The notes: generated by a model not told the origin, from the sequence alone. Numbered from the stretch's first letter, positions 17,146 to 26,481 are shown. The stretch is 64,000 nucleotides of DNA from Microtetraspora glauca (GCA_001570385.1 BBYL01000015.1:235851-299850), one strand, 5' to 3'. Program-made: numbers and translations.

Positions 17146-17979
17146 TCAGCTCTTGCTGGTTATTGTCACGTCTTTGATTTCGACGGGCTGCTTGGGTGCG
17201 CCCGTTCCGTCGTTCTGGGCTCCAGCGATGATCCCGCGCTTGGCCACTTTGTCCAGGATTTCCAGCCCCTTCGTCACCGTACCGAAAGGTGTGTAGTCGG
17301 CGCTCAGGCCGGTCTCCCCGTACACGATGAAGAACTGGCTGCCGTTCGTGGCGGGGCCGCTGTTGGCCATGGCGAGCACGCCGCGGTTGTACTTGGCGCC
17401 CGCGAGGTTCTCGTCGACGAACCGGTAGCCGGGGCCGCCCTGGCCGTCGGTCGCGTTCTTGCCGTCCGCCTTCGCGAGCGGGTCGCCGCACTGCAGGATG
17501 GGGAACGTGGTGCCCAGCCGATGGCATCTGGTGTTGTCGAAGTAGTCCTTCGACGCGAGGAACTTGAACGAGTTGACCGTGCAGGGCGCGTTGACGGAGT
17601 CGAGCGTGGCGACGATGTCGCCGTAGTTCGTCTTGATCGTCATGGTCGCCGGCGCGGTGCTGATCTTCTCCGGCGGCGTGCCGACGTTCTTGACCTGCTC
17701 TCCTGGGGCGGACGCGACGTAGGTGCACGTCCCCGTCGACGGGTCGTACGCCTTGGGCTCCGCCGCCGCCGTGGTCGGCTTGGCCGTCGCGGTGGCGTCG
17801 TCACCGCCTCCCATCAGCGCGACCGCGCCCACGGCCGCGCCGATCACGACCACGACGGCGGTGCTCGTCCCGATGAGCGCGGTGCGCCGAGACCTGCGCT
17901 GCCGCTCAAGTCTCGCCTGCGCCTGCCGCTGGTAATGCTCACGGGCCAGCTGCTTCTGGCGGTCCTTGCCGGTGGCCAC
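17146..17979 (-). CDS. Membrane-anchored cyclophilin-type peptidyl-prolyl isomerase
   Basis: 277 residues. Basic N-terminal stretch (KQLAREHYQRQAQARLERQRR), one transmembrane helix (about 34-58), a Thr/Ala linker, then a cyclophilin domain facing outward. The core motifs HRL...GDP, GGPGYRFVDEN, GVLAMANSGPATNGSQFFI and YTPFGTVTKG are present, including the catalytic arginine in CHRL and the GSQFF strand. Four cysteines (CTY, PCTVNSF, CHRL, LQCGDP) are shared with the paralogue at about 22 kb and could form disulfides. GTG start with GGGAGGA. Likely assists folding of exported proteins. Confidence 0.9.
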   Translation of the reverse strand: MATGKDRQKQLAREHYQRQAQARLERQRRSRRTALIGTSTAVVVVIGAAVGAVALMGGGDDATATAKPTTAAAEPKAYDPSTGTCTYVASAPGEQVKNVGTPPEKISTAPATMTIKTNYGDIVATLDSVNAPCTVNSFKFLASKDYFDNTRCHRLGTTFPILQCGDPLAKADGKNATDGQGGPGYRFVDENLAGAKYNRGVLAMANSGPATNGSQFFIVYGETGLSADYTPFGTVTKGLEILDKVAKRGIIAGAQNDGTGAPKQPVEIKDVTITSKS

Positions 17980-18136
17980 TTCGTCCTCCCGACTGTCCAA
18001 GAATGACTATTGAGGTGGGCGAATCGTATCGGCACACGGGTATTGGTTCGCAGCCCGCCGACCCGCACCGGTACCCTTCGGTTACATTCGCTCGCGCATT
18101 CCTTGATACATCTTCTGAGACGAAGAGGCCGATTCC

Positions 18137-18841
18137 GTGCTCGTCGCCGGGTTTCCCGCAGGGTCCTTCCAGACCAACTGCTACGTCGTCGCTCCCGCCG
18201 CAGGCGAGGAGTGCGTCGTCATCGACCCAGGTCAGGACGCTGTCGAGGGCCTCGACGAGGTTTTGCGCGAGCACCGGCTGAAGCCGGTCGCGGTGCTGCT
18301 CACCCATGGCCACATCGACCACATGTGGTCGGTCGTGCCCGTCTGCGGAGCGCGTGACGTCCCCGCGTGGATCCACCCCGAAGACCGCGAACTGCTGTCG
18401 GATCCGGCCAAGGGGTTGTCCCTGCAGACCAGGCAGATGCTGTTCGGCGGCCTGGAGTTCACCGAGCCCGACGACGTCAGGGAGCTGTCGGACGGCGCGA
18501 CGCTGAAACTCGCGGGTCTGGAGATCACGGTCGACCACGCGCCCGGCCATACCAGGGGGTCGGTGACGTTCCGGGTACCTGAGATCATGTTCTCGGGAGA
18601 CCTGCTGTTCGCCGGCTCCATCGGCCGTACCGACCTTCCGGGCGGTGACTACGCGACGATCCTGCGCAGCCTGGCCACCGTGTGCCTGCCGCTGCCGGAC
18701 GAGACGACGGTCCTGCCCGGTCACGGACCGCAGACGACCATTGGCCGCGAGCGCGCGACCAACCCTTATCTCAGGGGCCTGCACGAGGAGCAGGCTTCGG
18801 GCGGGGACGCGCCGCACGCCGGCCCGACCAGGGGACTGTAA
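18137..18841 (+). CDS. MBL fold hydrolase (glyoxalase II-like)
   Basis: 234 residues. Metallo-beta-lactamase fold with the full metal-binding set: THGHIDHMW (HxHxDH), GHTRGS, FSGDLLF and the last histidine in VLPGHGPQTTIGRE. Family members hydrolyse thioesters such as hydroxyacylglutathione or act as persulfide or quorum-signal hydrolases; actinobacteria lack glutathione, so a classical glyoxalase II role is unlikely and the substrate is open. GTG start with GAAGAGG 8 bases upstream. The TAA stop overlaps the hisS ATG by one base, so it is co-transcribed with hisS-aspS. Confidence 0.9.
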   Translation: MLVAGFPAGSFQTNCYVVAPAAGEECVVIDPGQDAVEGLDEVLREHRLKPVAVLLTHGHIDHMWSVVPVCGARDVPAWIHPEDRELLSDPAKGLSLQTRQMLFGGLEFTEPDDVRELSDGATLKLAGLEITVDHAPGHTRGSVTFRVPEIMFSGDLLFAGSIGRTDLPGGDYATILRSLATVCLPLPDETTVLPGHGPQTTIGRERATNPYLRGLHEEQASGGDAPHAGPTRGL

Positions 18842-20097
18842 TGAGCTTTCAAGCGCCGAAGGGCACCTTCGACTGGATGCCGCCGCGCTCCGAGTGGGCC
18901 CTCGCCGTACGCGACGCGCTGTCCGCGCCGGCTCGCCGGGCGGGCTACGGCTACATCGAGACGCCCGCCTTCGAGGACACCCGGCTGTTCTCCCGCGGTG
19001 TCGGCGAGTCGACCGACATCGTGACCAAGGAGATGTACACGTTCGAGGACAAGGGCGGGCGGTCCATCACGCTCCGTCCCGAGGGCACCGCGTCCGTGGT
19101 GCGCGCGGTGATCGAGCACGGCCTGCCGGGCGGCCCGCTGCCCGTCAAGCTGTGGTACTCCGGCAGCTACTACCGCTACGAACGCGCCCAGAAGGGCCGG
19201 TACCGCCACTTCTCCCAGGTGGGCGCCGAGGCGCTGGGCGGTGAGGACCCGGCGCTCGACGCCGAGCTGATCGTGCTCGCGGTGGACGGCTACGCCGGGC
19301 TGGGCCTGCGGAACGTGCGGCTGCTGCTGAACTCGCTGGGCTGCCGCGAGTGCCGTCCCGCGTACCGCGCCGCGCTGCAGGAGTTCCTGCGGGGGCTCGA
19401 CCTGGACGAGCCGACCCGCCAGCGCATCGAGATCAACCCGCTGCGGGTGCTCGACGACAAGCGTCCCGACGTCCAGTCCCAGCTCGCGGACGCGCCGCTG
19501 GTGACCGACCACCTGTGCGGGGCCTGCAAGGCCTACCACGAGGAGGTCCGCGGCCTGCTGTCCGACGTGGGCGTCTCCTACACCGACGACCCCCGGCTGG
19601 TACGCGGCCTCGACTACTACACCAGGACGACCTTCGAGTTCGTGCACGACGGGCTCGGCGCCCAGTCGGCCGTCGGCGGAGGGGGCCGCTACGACGGGCT
19701 GAGCGAGATGATCGGCGGACCCCCGCTGCCCAGCGTGGGCTGGGCGCTCGGGGTGGACCGCACGGTCCTCGCGATGGAGGCGGAGGGCCTGCTCACCGAG
19801 CGGCCGGGCACGATGGACGTCTTCGCCGTACCGCTCGGCGAGGAGGCGCGGCGCCGGGTGTTCACGCTCGTGGCCGAGCTGCGCCGGGCCGGCCTGTCCG
19901 TCGACATGGCCTTCGGGGGGCGCGGCGTCAAGGGCGCGATGAAGGCCGCCGACCGCAGCGGCGCCCGGTACGCCCTGATCCTCGGCGACCGAGATCTCGA
20001 GGCGGGAGCCGCACAGCTCAAGGACCTGACCACAGCCGAGCAGACCGCGGTGCCGATCGCCGAGGTCGTCGACATCCTGAAGGGGAAATTCTCGTGA
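18841..20097 (+). CDS. hisS: Histidyl-tRNA synthetase
   Basis: 418 residues, class II synthetase charging tRNA-His. PKGTFDWMPP at the N-terminus, motif 2 SYYRYERAQKGRYRHFSQ, the histidine-specific motifs LVRGLDYYTRTTFEF and VGGGGRYDGL, motif 3 SVGWALGVDR and a C-terminal anticodon-binding domain (about 325-418). The gene starts within the stop of the MBL gene (TAATG) and its own TGA overlaps the aspS GTG, so translation of the three is probably coupled. Confidence 0.97.
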   Translation: MSFQAPKGTFDWMPPRSEWALAVRDALSAPARRAGYGYIETPAFEDTRLFSRGVGESTDIVTKEMYTFEDKGGRSITLRPEGTASVVRAVIEHGLPGGPLPVKLWYSGSYYRYERAQKGRYRHFSQVGAEALGGEDPALDAELIVLAVDGYAGLGLRNVRLLLNSLGCRECRPAYRAALQEFLRGLDLDEPTRQRIEINPLRVLDDKRPDVQSQLADAPLVTDHLCGACKAYHEEVRGLLSDVGVSYTDDPRLVRGLDYYTRTTFEFVHDGLGAQSAVGGGGRYDGLSEMIGGPPLPSVGWALGVDRTVLAMEAEGLLTERPGTMDVFAVPLGEEARRRVFTLVAELRRAGLSVDMAFGGRGVKGAMKAADRSGARYALILGDRDLEAGAAQLKDLTTAEQTAVPIAEVVDILKGKFS

Positions 20098-21854
20098 TCC
20101 GCAGTCACGAAGCAGGGACGCTTCGTAGGGAGCATGCAGGCCAGCGGGTGACGCTGGCGGGCTGGGTGGCCCGACGCCGGGACCACGGCGGTGTCGTCTT
20201 CATCGACCTGCGGGACGCCTCCGGCTCCGCCCAGGTGGTCTTCCGCGAGGAGGACCACGCCCACGACCTGCGCTCGGAGTACTGCGTCAAGGTGACGGGC
20301 GAGGTCCGGGTGCGCCCCGAGGGCAACGAGAACCCCGACCTGCCGACCGGCGCCGTCGAGGTCGTCGCCTCCGAGGTCGAGGTGCTGAGCGAGGCCGCGC
20401 CGCTGCCGTTCCCGATCGAGGGCAGCACCGGGGTGTCCGAGGAGGCGCGGCTGAAGTACCGCTACCTCGACATCCGCCGGGCGCAGATCGCGAACGCCCT
20501 GAAGATCCGCTCGCAGGCGACGTACCTGGCGAACGAGGTCATGAAGGAGCGCGGGTTCGTCTACGTCGAGACGCCGAACCTCACCCGCTCCACCCCCGAG
20601 GGGGCCCGTGACTTCCTGGTGCCGGTACGGCTCCAGCCGGGCAACTGGTACGCCCTTCCGCAGTCTCCGCAGCTGTTCAAGCAGCTGCTCATGGTCTCCG
20701 GCCTGGAGCGCTACTACCAGCTCGCGCGCTGCTTCCGCGACGAGGACCTGCGCGCCGACCGGCAGCCGGAGTTCACCCAGATCGACATCGAGATGTCGTT
20801 CGTCGACCAGGACGACGTCATCGAGCTCGGCGAGGCCCTGATCGGCCGCATCTGGAAGGAGACGATCGGCTACGACCTGCCCACGCCGCTGCCCCGGATC
20901 ACCTACGCCGAGGCGATGGCGCGGTACGGCTCGGACAAGCCCGACCTGCGTTTCGGGGTCGAGCTGGTCGATCTGACCGAATACTTCGCGGAGACCACCT
21001 TCAGGGTGTTCCAGGCGCCGTACGTCGGTGCCGTGGTGATGCCGGGCGGCGCCGGGCAGACCCGCAAGGAGCTGGACGCCTGGCAGGAGTGGGCCAAGTC
21101 CCGCGGCGCCCGCGGCCTCGCGTACGTGCTGGTCCAGGAGGACGGCTTCGGCGGTCCTGTCGCCAAGAACCTGTCCGAGACGGAGATCGCCGGCCTGGCC
21201 AAGGCCACGGGTGCGCAGCCCGGCGACGCGGTCTTCTTCGCCGCCGGTCTGCCCGGCCCCTCGCGGGAGCTGCTCGGCGCGGCCCGGCTGGAGATCGGCC
21301 GCCGCTGCGATCTGATCGACGAGTCCCAGTGGTCGTTCCTGTGGGTCGTCGACGCCCCGATGTTCGAGCCCGTCGTCGACGAGGTCGGCCGCGAGACCGG
21401 CTGGACCGCGGTGCACCACCCGTTCACCGGTCCGAAGCCCGAGTGGGCCGACAACTTCCAGGACAACCCCGGCGAGGCCCTGGCGTACGCGTACGACATG
21501 GTCTGCAACGGCATGGAGATCGGCGGTGGCTCGATCCGTATCCACCGTGCCGAGATGCAGCAGCGGGTCTTCGACGTGCTGGGCATCTCCAAGGAGGAGG
21601 CGGAGAGCAAGTTCGGCTTCCTGCTGGAGGCGTTCAAGTACGGCCCGCCGCCGCACGGGGGCATCGCCTACGGCTGGGACCGCGTCTGCATGCTGCTCAG
21701 CGGAGGCGAGTCGATCCGTGACGTGATCGCGTTCCCGAAGACCGCCTCCGGGTTCGACCCGCTGACCGGCGCGCCCACGCCGATCACGACCGACCAGCGC
21801 AAGGAGGCCGGTGTGGACGCCAAGCCCAAGAGCGAGGCGGCCCCGCAGGCCTGA
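20094..21854 (+). CDS. aspS: Aspartyl-tRNA synthetase (bacterial type)
   Basis: 586 residues, the bacterial length with the inserted GAD domain. N-terminal OB anticodon-binding domain (VTLAGWVARRRDHGGVVFIDLRD), motif 2 CFRDEDLRADRQPEFTQID, the AspRS signature ARGLAYV and FTGPKPEW regions, and motif 3 GIAYGWDRVCMLL. Charges tRNA-Asp; whether it also mischarges tRNA-Asn cannot be judged here. GTG start overlapping hisS by 4 bases, with GAAGGGG upstream. Confidence 0.97.
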   Translation: MIRSHEAGTLRREHAGQRVTLAGWVARRRDHGGVVFIDLRDASGSAQVVFREEDHAHDLRSEYCVKVTGEVRVRPEGNENPDLPTGAVEVVASEVEVLSEAAPLPFPIEGSTGVSEEARLKYRYLDIRRAQIANALKIRSQATYLANEVMKERGFVYVETPNLTRSTPEGARDFLVPVRLQPGNWYALPQSPQLFKQLLMVSGLERYYQLARCFRDEDLRADRQPEFTQIDIEMSFVDQDDVIELGEALIGRIWKETIGYDLPTPLPRITYAEAMARYGSDKPDLRFGVELVDLTEYFAETTFRVFQAPYVGAVVMPGGAGQTRKELDAWQEWAKSRGARGLAYVLVQEDGFGGPVAKNLSETEIAGLAKATGAQPGDAVFFAAGLPGPSRELLGAARLEIGRRCDLIDESQWSFLWVVDAPMFEPVVDEVGRETGWTAVHHPFTGPKPEWADNFQDNPGEALAYAYDMVCNGMEIGGGSIRIHRAEMQQRVFDVLGISKEEAESKFGFLLEAFKYGPPPHGGIAYGWDRVCMLLSGGESIRDVIAFPKTASGFDPLTGAPTPITTDQRKEAGVDAKPKSEAAPQA

Positions 21855-21904
21855 CACGGCGCCGGAGACGCCCCTCGGGGCGCTCCGGACGCGGTCTCCC
21901 ATAC

Positions 21905-21959
21905 GGGAACGGCCCCTGGTGCCCGGCGGCGAATCGCCGGGCGCCAGGGGCCGTTTCCC
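21905..21959. terminator. Bidirectional terminator after aspS
   Basis: A stem of about 24 pairs with one bulge (starting GGGAACGGCCCCTGG, closing CCAGGGGCCGTTTCCC) around a GCGAAT-type loop lies between the converging aspS and cyclophilin genes. Confidence 0.75.
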
Positions 21960-21976
21960 GTCCCGCGAGCGCGGGG

Positions 21977-22840
21977 TCAGGAGACCCTGACGGTCTTGAT
22001 CACAACCTTGATCTTGGGTGCGTTCGAGCCGCCGTCGTCGCTGGTGATGTCCACGCCGTCCTTGGCGGTGTTGACCCCACCCTTGACGATCTTGTCCACG
22101 ATCTCCATGCCCTGGCGGACGATGCCGAACGGCGTGTACGCCTGCGGAAGCTGGGCGTTCTCGTCGGTGTAGGAGATGACGAACTGGCTGCCGTTGGAGT
22201 TGGCGGCGTCGCCTGCCTGGGCCATGAACACCACGCCGCGGGCGTACTGCGGCCCGAGGTTCTCGTCGGGGAACAGGTAGCCGGGGCCGCCGGTGCCGTC
22301 GGTCGGGTTCTCGCCGTCGCCCTTGGCCTGGGGGTCGCCGCACTGCAGCAGGCCGAGGCCGTTGGTCTCGATCGTGGTGAGGCGGTGGCAGACCGTGTTG
22401 TCGAAGTACTTCTTGCTGGCCAGGAACGCGAACGAGTTCACCGTGCAGGGCGTGTCGCCGGGGGCGATGTCGAGGACGATCTTGCCGAGGTTGGTGTAAA
22501 TCGTCATCGCCTTGGCGTTGATCACCGCCTTGCTGAGCCGCTTCGGCGGCAGCCCGACGAACTTCGCCGGGCTGCCGGTGTCGTCCTTGCGGTACTCGCA
22601 GGTGACCTTGCGCAGGTCCGTGGGCTTGACACTGGGCGTCGCGTTCGGGAGATCCGACGGGATGGCCGAGGGAGCCTCGGAAGGCGAGGCCGAAGGGGGC
22701 GCCTCGGCAATGTCCTTGGACTCGCTGCACGCCGCGAGCCCGCCCACCAGTGCGAGCACACCGAGGCCGACGCCGAAGGTGGTGCGCCTGGCCTTGCCCT
22801 TGCGCCAAGCCGGGTGCTGCTGCCGGTCCGTGTCGGTCAC
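21977..22840 (-). CDS. Cyclophilin-type peptidyl-prolyl isomerase, lipoprotein
   Basis: 287 residues. Signal peptide with lipobox LVGGLAAC (about residue 37), then a Pro/Ser/Ala-rich linker (about 40-75) and a cyclophilin domain: CHRL, LQCGDPQAKG, GGPGYLFPDEN, GVVFMAQAG, NGSQFVISY and YTPFGIVRQGME. The catalytic arginine (CHRL) is kept. It is a paralogue of the membrane-anchored isomerase at 17.1-18.0 kb, with the same four cysteines. GTG at 22840 is chosen from the GGGAAGG site just upstream. Probably an extracellular foldase; cyclophilins in general accelerate proline isomerisation. Confidence 0.9.
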   Translation of the reverse strand: MTDTDRQQHPAWRKGKARRTTFGVGLGVLALVGGLAACSESKDIAEAPPSASPSEAPSAIPSDLPNATPSVKPTDLRKVTCEYRKDDTGSPAKFVGLPPKRLSKAVINAKAMTIYTNLGKIVLDIAPGDTPCTVNSFAFLASKKYFDNTVCHRLTTIETNGLGLLQCGDPQAKGDGENPTDGTGGPGYLFPDENLGPQYARGVVFMAQAGDAANSNGSQFVISYTDENAQLPQAYTPFGIVRQGMEIVDKIVKGGVNTAKDGVDITSDDGGSNAPKIKVVIKTVRVS

Positions 22841-22989
22841 CGTTATGCCTTCCCTTTTACCTGTTTTGACCACTGCGATGCGTCACTTTATCGGCGATCC
22901 TGTCGGGTTCGCGTAAGCAGGAGACTCACAGGTATCTCAAGTAGCAGAAATCACGATCTTGCGGTAAAGAACCATCCCGTTACGATTAC

Positions 22990-25900
22990 GTGGTGACAAG
23001 TGGGCCTTACCTCCGATTTCCCCACGTTCACCGGCAATCCCTGACCTTCGTGGCGGACGACGATGTCTGGATCGCTCCACTCGACGGCGGGAGGGCCTGG
23101 CGGCTGACGGTCGACCGGGCCAGGGTGAGCCACCCGAGGTTCTCTCCCGACGGCGCGAGGGTCGCCTGGACGAGCCGGTGCGACGGCGACCCGGAGATCC
23201 ACGTGGTCCCGATCGGAGGCGGGCCCGTCACGCGGCTCACCTATTGGGGGGACTACCGCACGGAGTCGCGGGGCTGGCTGGACGGCCACACCGTCGCCGT
23301 CGTCAGCGGGCAGGGCCAGCCCTTCGGTTTCTGGACCTGGGCGTACGCGGTTCCGGACGACGGCGGTCCGGCGACGCGGCAGCCGTACGGGCCGGTCGAG
23401 GACCTGCACGTGGCGGAGGGGGACGCGCTGCTGCTCACCGGGGCGGCGGGACACGACCCGGCGCACTGGAAGCGCTACCGGGGCGGCGGCACCGGCAGGC
23501 TCTGGCTCAACGGGCGGCGCCTGCTCGAAGGCCACGAGGGCCAGATCGCCGCACCGATGATCGTCGGGGGCCGGATCGCCTTCCTCTCCGACCACGAGGG
23601 GGTCGGCAACGTCTACTCCTGCGCCCCGGACGGCTCCGATCTCGTACGGCACACCTGGCACGAGGACTTCTACGCCCGCCAGGCGAGCACCGACGGGCGT
23701 CGGATCGTGTACAGCCGGGCGGGGGAGCTGTGGCTTCTCCCCGGCCTCGACGCCCGCCCGGAGCGCCTCGATGTGACGCTGGGCGGCGCGGGGGCGGGCC
23801 GGCGGCCGTACGCGGCGCCGCCGTCCGTGGAGCACCTGTCGTGCGACGCCACCGGCCGGGCCAGCGCCGTGGAGGTGGCGGGCACGGTGGTGTGGCTGAC
23901 GCACGAGGACGGGCCGGCGCGAAGCCTGACCGCACGTCCGGGAGTCCGGGCCAGGCTCCCCATCGTGCTCGGCTCCTTACGGGGCCAGGAGGGGGAGGAG
24001 ACACCGCGGCGCGGCAACGGGCCGGTCGCATGGGTGAGCGACGCCGGCGGCGAGGACGGGATCGAACTCGTGGAGCCCGGCGGCACGGTCAGGAGTGTCG
24101 CCGGCGGCCGGCTCGGGCGCGTGCTGGAGATCACCGGAGCGCCGGACGGCGCCACGATCGCGGTGACCACCCACGACGGCGGGCTCCTGCTCGTGGACGT
24201 GGCGAGCGGCGAGGTGACGGAGCTGGCGCGGTCGGCGTGCGGCCCGCTCAGCGGGGCGAGGTTCTCGCCCGACTCCGCCTGGCTTGCCTGGTCGCATCCC
24301 GAGGTGGGCCTGCTGCGCGCGATCCGGATGGCCCGGGTGCCCAGGCCGTCCGCGTCCGTCGCGGAAGACGCGGCCAGGACGGAGGACGCGGCCGACGCGG
24401 CCAGGACGGATGGCGCGGCCAGGACGGAAGGCGCGGCCAGGACGGACAGCGCGGAGGGCGCTGACCGTGCGGACGGCACGGACGCGGGTCCGGTGATCGT
24501 CGAGGTCACCGACGGCCGGTTCAGCGACACCGAGCCGGTGTTCACACCCGACGGGAGATATCTCGCCTTCCTGTCCATGCGGGGCTTCGACCCGATCTTC
24601 GACGTGCACAGCTTCGACCTGGCCTTCCCCGTCGGCTCCCGGCCCTTCCTGCTGCCGCTCGCCCGCAGCACGCCCTCGCCGTTCGCGCCCTCCGTGGACG
24701 GGCGCCCGGCCGAGCCGGAGGAGGGCGGCCGCGTGGACATCGTCGTGGACACCGAGGGGATGGCGAGCCGGGTGGTCGCCCTGCCGGTCCCCGAGGCCCA
24801 CTACTCGAGCCTCCAGGCGGTCAAGGACGGTCTGGCCTGGCTGCGCCACCCGCTCCGAGGCTCCCTGGGCACCGGGCAGAACGGGACGCGGCCACGGACG
24901 GTCCTCGAACGGTTCGACCTCGGGAAGCGCGCGTGCGAGGAGGTCGCGAACGCCGACGCCTTCTCGGTCAGCGGCGACGGCGGGCGCGTCGCGTACATCG
25001 ACGGCCACGCCATGAAGGTCACCGGCGGGGCCGGAGACCCGGCCGAGGTGGACCTGCGCAGGATCAGGGTCGAGGTCGATCCGCGGAGCCGCTGGCGGCA
25101 GGCGTACGCGGAGGCCGGGCGGCTGGTGCGCGACCACTTCTGGGTGGCGGACCTCGCGGGCGTCGACTGGCCGGCCGTGCTCGCCGCGTACCGCCCCTGG
25201 CTGGACCGGGTCTCCGGCGCCGACGAGTTCGCCGACGTGCTCGGCGAGGCCCTGGGCGAGCTGGCGTCCTCGCACGCGTACGTGCGGCCGGGGCCGTCCG
25301 GCGGGTCCTTCAGGCCCGTCGGGATGCTGGGCGCCGATCTCGCCCCTGACACCGACGGCCTCTGGCGGGTCCGCAGGATCCTGCCCGCGGAGTCCTCCGA
25401 CCCGCAGGCCCGGTCCCCGCTCGCCGGTTCCGGCGTACGGCCCGGCGACGCGGTCCTCGCGGTGGACGGCCGCCCGGTCGACCCGCGTACGGGCCCGGCC
25501 CCTCTGCTCGTGGGCACGGCGGGCCGGCCGGTCGAGCTCACGGTCGAGTCGGGCGACAGGGTGTTCCGGGTGGCGGTGGTCCCGCTGTGGGACGACCGGA
25601 CGCTGCGCTACCACGCCTGGGTGGCGGAGCGCAGGGAGCGGGTGCGGCGGCTGAGCGGGGGCAGGGCGGGCTATCTGCACGTCCCCGACATGGACGCGTC
25701 CGGCTGGGCGCAACTCCACCGGGACCTCGGCCGCGAGCTGGTGCGGGACGTCCTCGTCGTCGATCTCAGGGGCAACCGCGGGGGGTTCACCTCCCAGCTC
25801 GTGCTGGAGAAGCTGTCGCGGCGGATCGTCGGCTGGGAGATGAGCCGCCACCTGCGGCCGCAGAGCTATCCGATGGACGCGCCTCGGGGTCCGGTGGTCG

Positions 25901-26277
25901 TGGTGTGCGACGAGGCGACGTGCTCCGACGGGGACATCATCACCGGAGCCGCGCAGACTCTCGGCCTCGGGCCGGTGGTGGGGACCAGGACGTGGGGCGG
26001 TGTGATCGGCTACGACGGATGGCACCGCCTGGGCGACGGCACCTCCTTCACCGTCCCCGGATACGCGAACTGGATCCGCGGGTACGGCTGGGAGCTGGAG
26101 AACCGGGGGGCCACGCCCGACGTGGAGGTGCTGAACACACCCGCGGACTGGGCCGCCGGCGCCGATCCGCAGCTCGACACGGCGGTGCGGCTGGCGCTGG
26201 AGAAGCTCGCGGACGCGCCCGCGGCCGCGCCGCCCGACCCCGCGACCCGTCCGAGGAGGGGCAGGACCGTCACCTGA
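22990..26277 (+). CDS. Tricorn protease homologue (S41 family peptidase)
   Basis: 1095 residues, the size of tricorn core protease, which trims peptides from the proteasome into short oligopeptides. N-terminal beta-propellers (about 1-640) with WD40-like SPDG repeats, then helical bundle, a PDZ-like domain (about 795-860) and the S41 catalytic domain. The tetrad is intact: SH in ELASSHAYV (S761, H762), nucleophile in CSDGD (S979) and glutamate in ELENRGATPD (E1037). No signal peptide, so cytoplasmic. A tandem repeat of A-A-R-T-(D/E)-X sits in the propeller region (about 461-487). Starts GTG-GTG; divergent from the cyclophilin gene. Confidence 0.93.
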   Translation: MVTSGPYLRFPHVHRQSLTFVADDDVWIAPLDGGRAWRLTVDRARVSHPRFSPDGARVAWTSRCDGDPEIHVVPIGGGPVTRLTYWGDYRTESRGWLDGHTVAVVSGQGQPFGFWTWAYAVPDDGGPATRQPYGPVEDLHVAEGDALLLTGAAGHDPAHWKRYRGGGTGRLWLNGRRLLEGHEGQIAAPMIVGGRIAFLSDHEGVGNVYSCAPDGSDLVRHTWHEDFYARQASTDGRRIVYSRAGELWLLPGLDARPERLDVTLGGAGAGRRPYAAPPSVEHLSCDATGRASAVEVAGTVVWLTHEDGPARSLTARPGVRARLPIVLGSLRGQEGEETPRRGNGPVAWVSDAGGEDGIELVEPGGTVRSVAGGRLGRVLEITGAPDGATIAVTTHDGGLLLVDVASGEVTELARSACGPLSGARFSPDSAWLAWSHPEVGLLRAIRMARVPRPSASVAEDAARTEDAADAARTDGAARTEGAARTDSAEGADRADGTDAGPVIVEVTDGRFSDTEPVFTPDGRYLAFLSMRGFDPIFDVHSFDLAFPVGSRPFLLPLARSTPSPFAPSVDGRPAEPEEGGRVDIVVDTEGMASRVVALPVPEAHYSSLQAVKDGLAWLRHPLRGSLGTGQNGTRPRTVLERFDLGKRACEEVANADAFSVSGDGGRVAYIDGHAMKVTGGAGDPAEVDLRRIRVEVDPRSRWRQAYAEAGRLVRDHFWVADLAGVDWPAVLAAYRPWLDRVSGADEFADVLGEALGELASSHAYVRPGPSGGSFRPVGMLGADLAPDTDGLWRVRRILPAESSDPQARSPLAGSGVRPGDAVLAVDGRPVDPRTGPAPLLVGTAGRPVELTVESGDRVFRVAVVPLWDDRTLRYHAWVAERRERVRRLSGGRAGYLHVPDMDASGWAQLHRDLGRELVRDVLVVDLRGNRGGFTSQLVLEKLSRRIVGWEMSRHLRPQSYPMDAPRGPVVVVCDEATCSDGDIITGAAQTLGLGPVVGTRTWGGVIGYDGWHRLGDGTSFTVPGYANWIRGYGWELENRGATPDVEVLNTPADWAAGADPQLDTAVRLALEKLADAPAAAPPDPATRPRRGRTVT
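24370..24450 (+). repeat. 18-base tandem repeat within the tricorn protease gene
   Basis: Four units of GCGGCCAGGACGGA plus four variable bases (24370-24387, 24397-24414, 24415-24432, 24433-24450) with a 9-base GCGGCCGAC spacer after the first. They keep the frame and encode Ala-Ala-Arg-Thr-Asp/Glu-X units in a low-complexity loop. Confidence 0.85.
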
Positions 26278-26354
26278 CCGGGCCGCGGGCCGCGGGTCGC
26301 GCGCACGCGGGCGACCGGTGGTGACGCGGGAAGGCCGATCTGTGAGGGTGGTAA

Positions 26355-26376
26355 TCCCCTCCCTCCAGGGAGGGGA
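26355..26376 (+). terminator. Hairpin after the tricorn protease gene
   Basis: TCCCCTCCCT and AGGGAGGGGA form a perfect 10-base inverted repeat with a 2-base centre, 78 bases after the stop codon. Confidence 0.5.
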
Positions 26377-26388
26377 GAAATTCAGATT

Positions 26389-26410
26389 GTTCTCAGATCT
26401 CTTTGAGAAC
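26389..26410 (+). promoter_or_regulatory. Inverted repeat upstream of the DUF2231 gene
   Basis: GTTCTCA and TGAGAAC are perfect 7-base arms 8 bases apart in an AT-rich pocket 72 bases ahead of the DUF2231 start. Position and size fit a regulator operator; no regulator is known. Confidence 0.35.
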
Positions 26411-26481
26411 CTCGCCGTGATCGCATCCGTATCAGGGTGAGGAACAACCCTGCCACGATCACGAAGCCAGGAGTGACGCCC

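Noticed and set aside
19689..22808. Open frame of 1039 codons on the minus strand opposite hisS and aspS
   Set aside because: Both plus-strand genes are unmistakable; the antisense frame has biased composition without homology and arises from GC-rich third positions.
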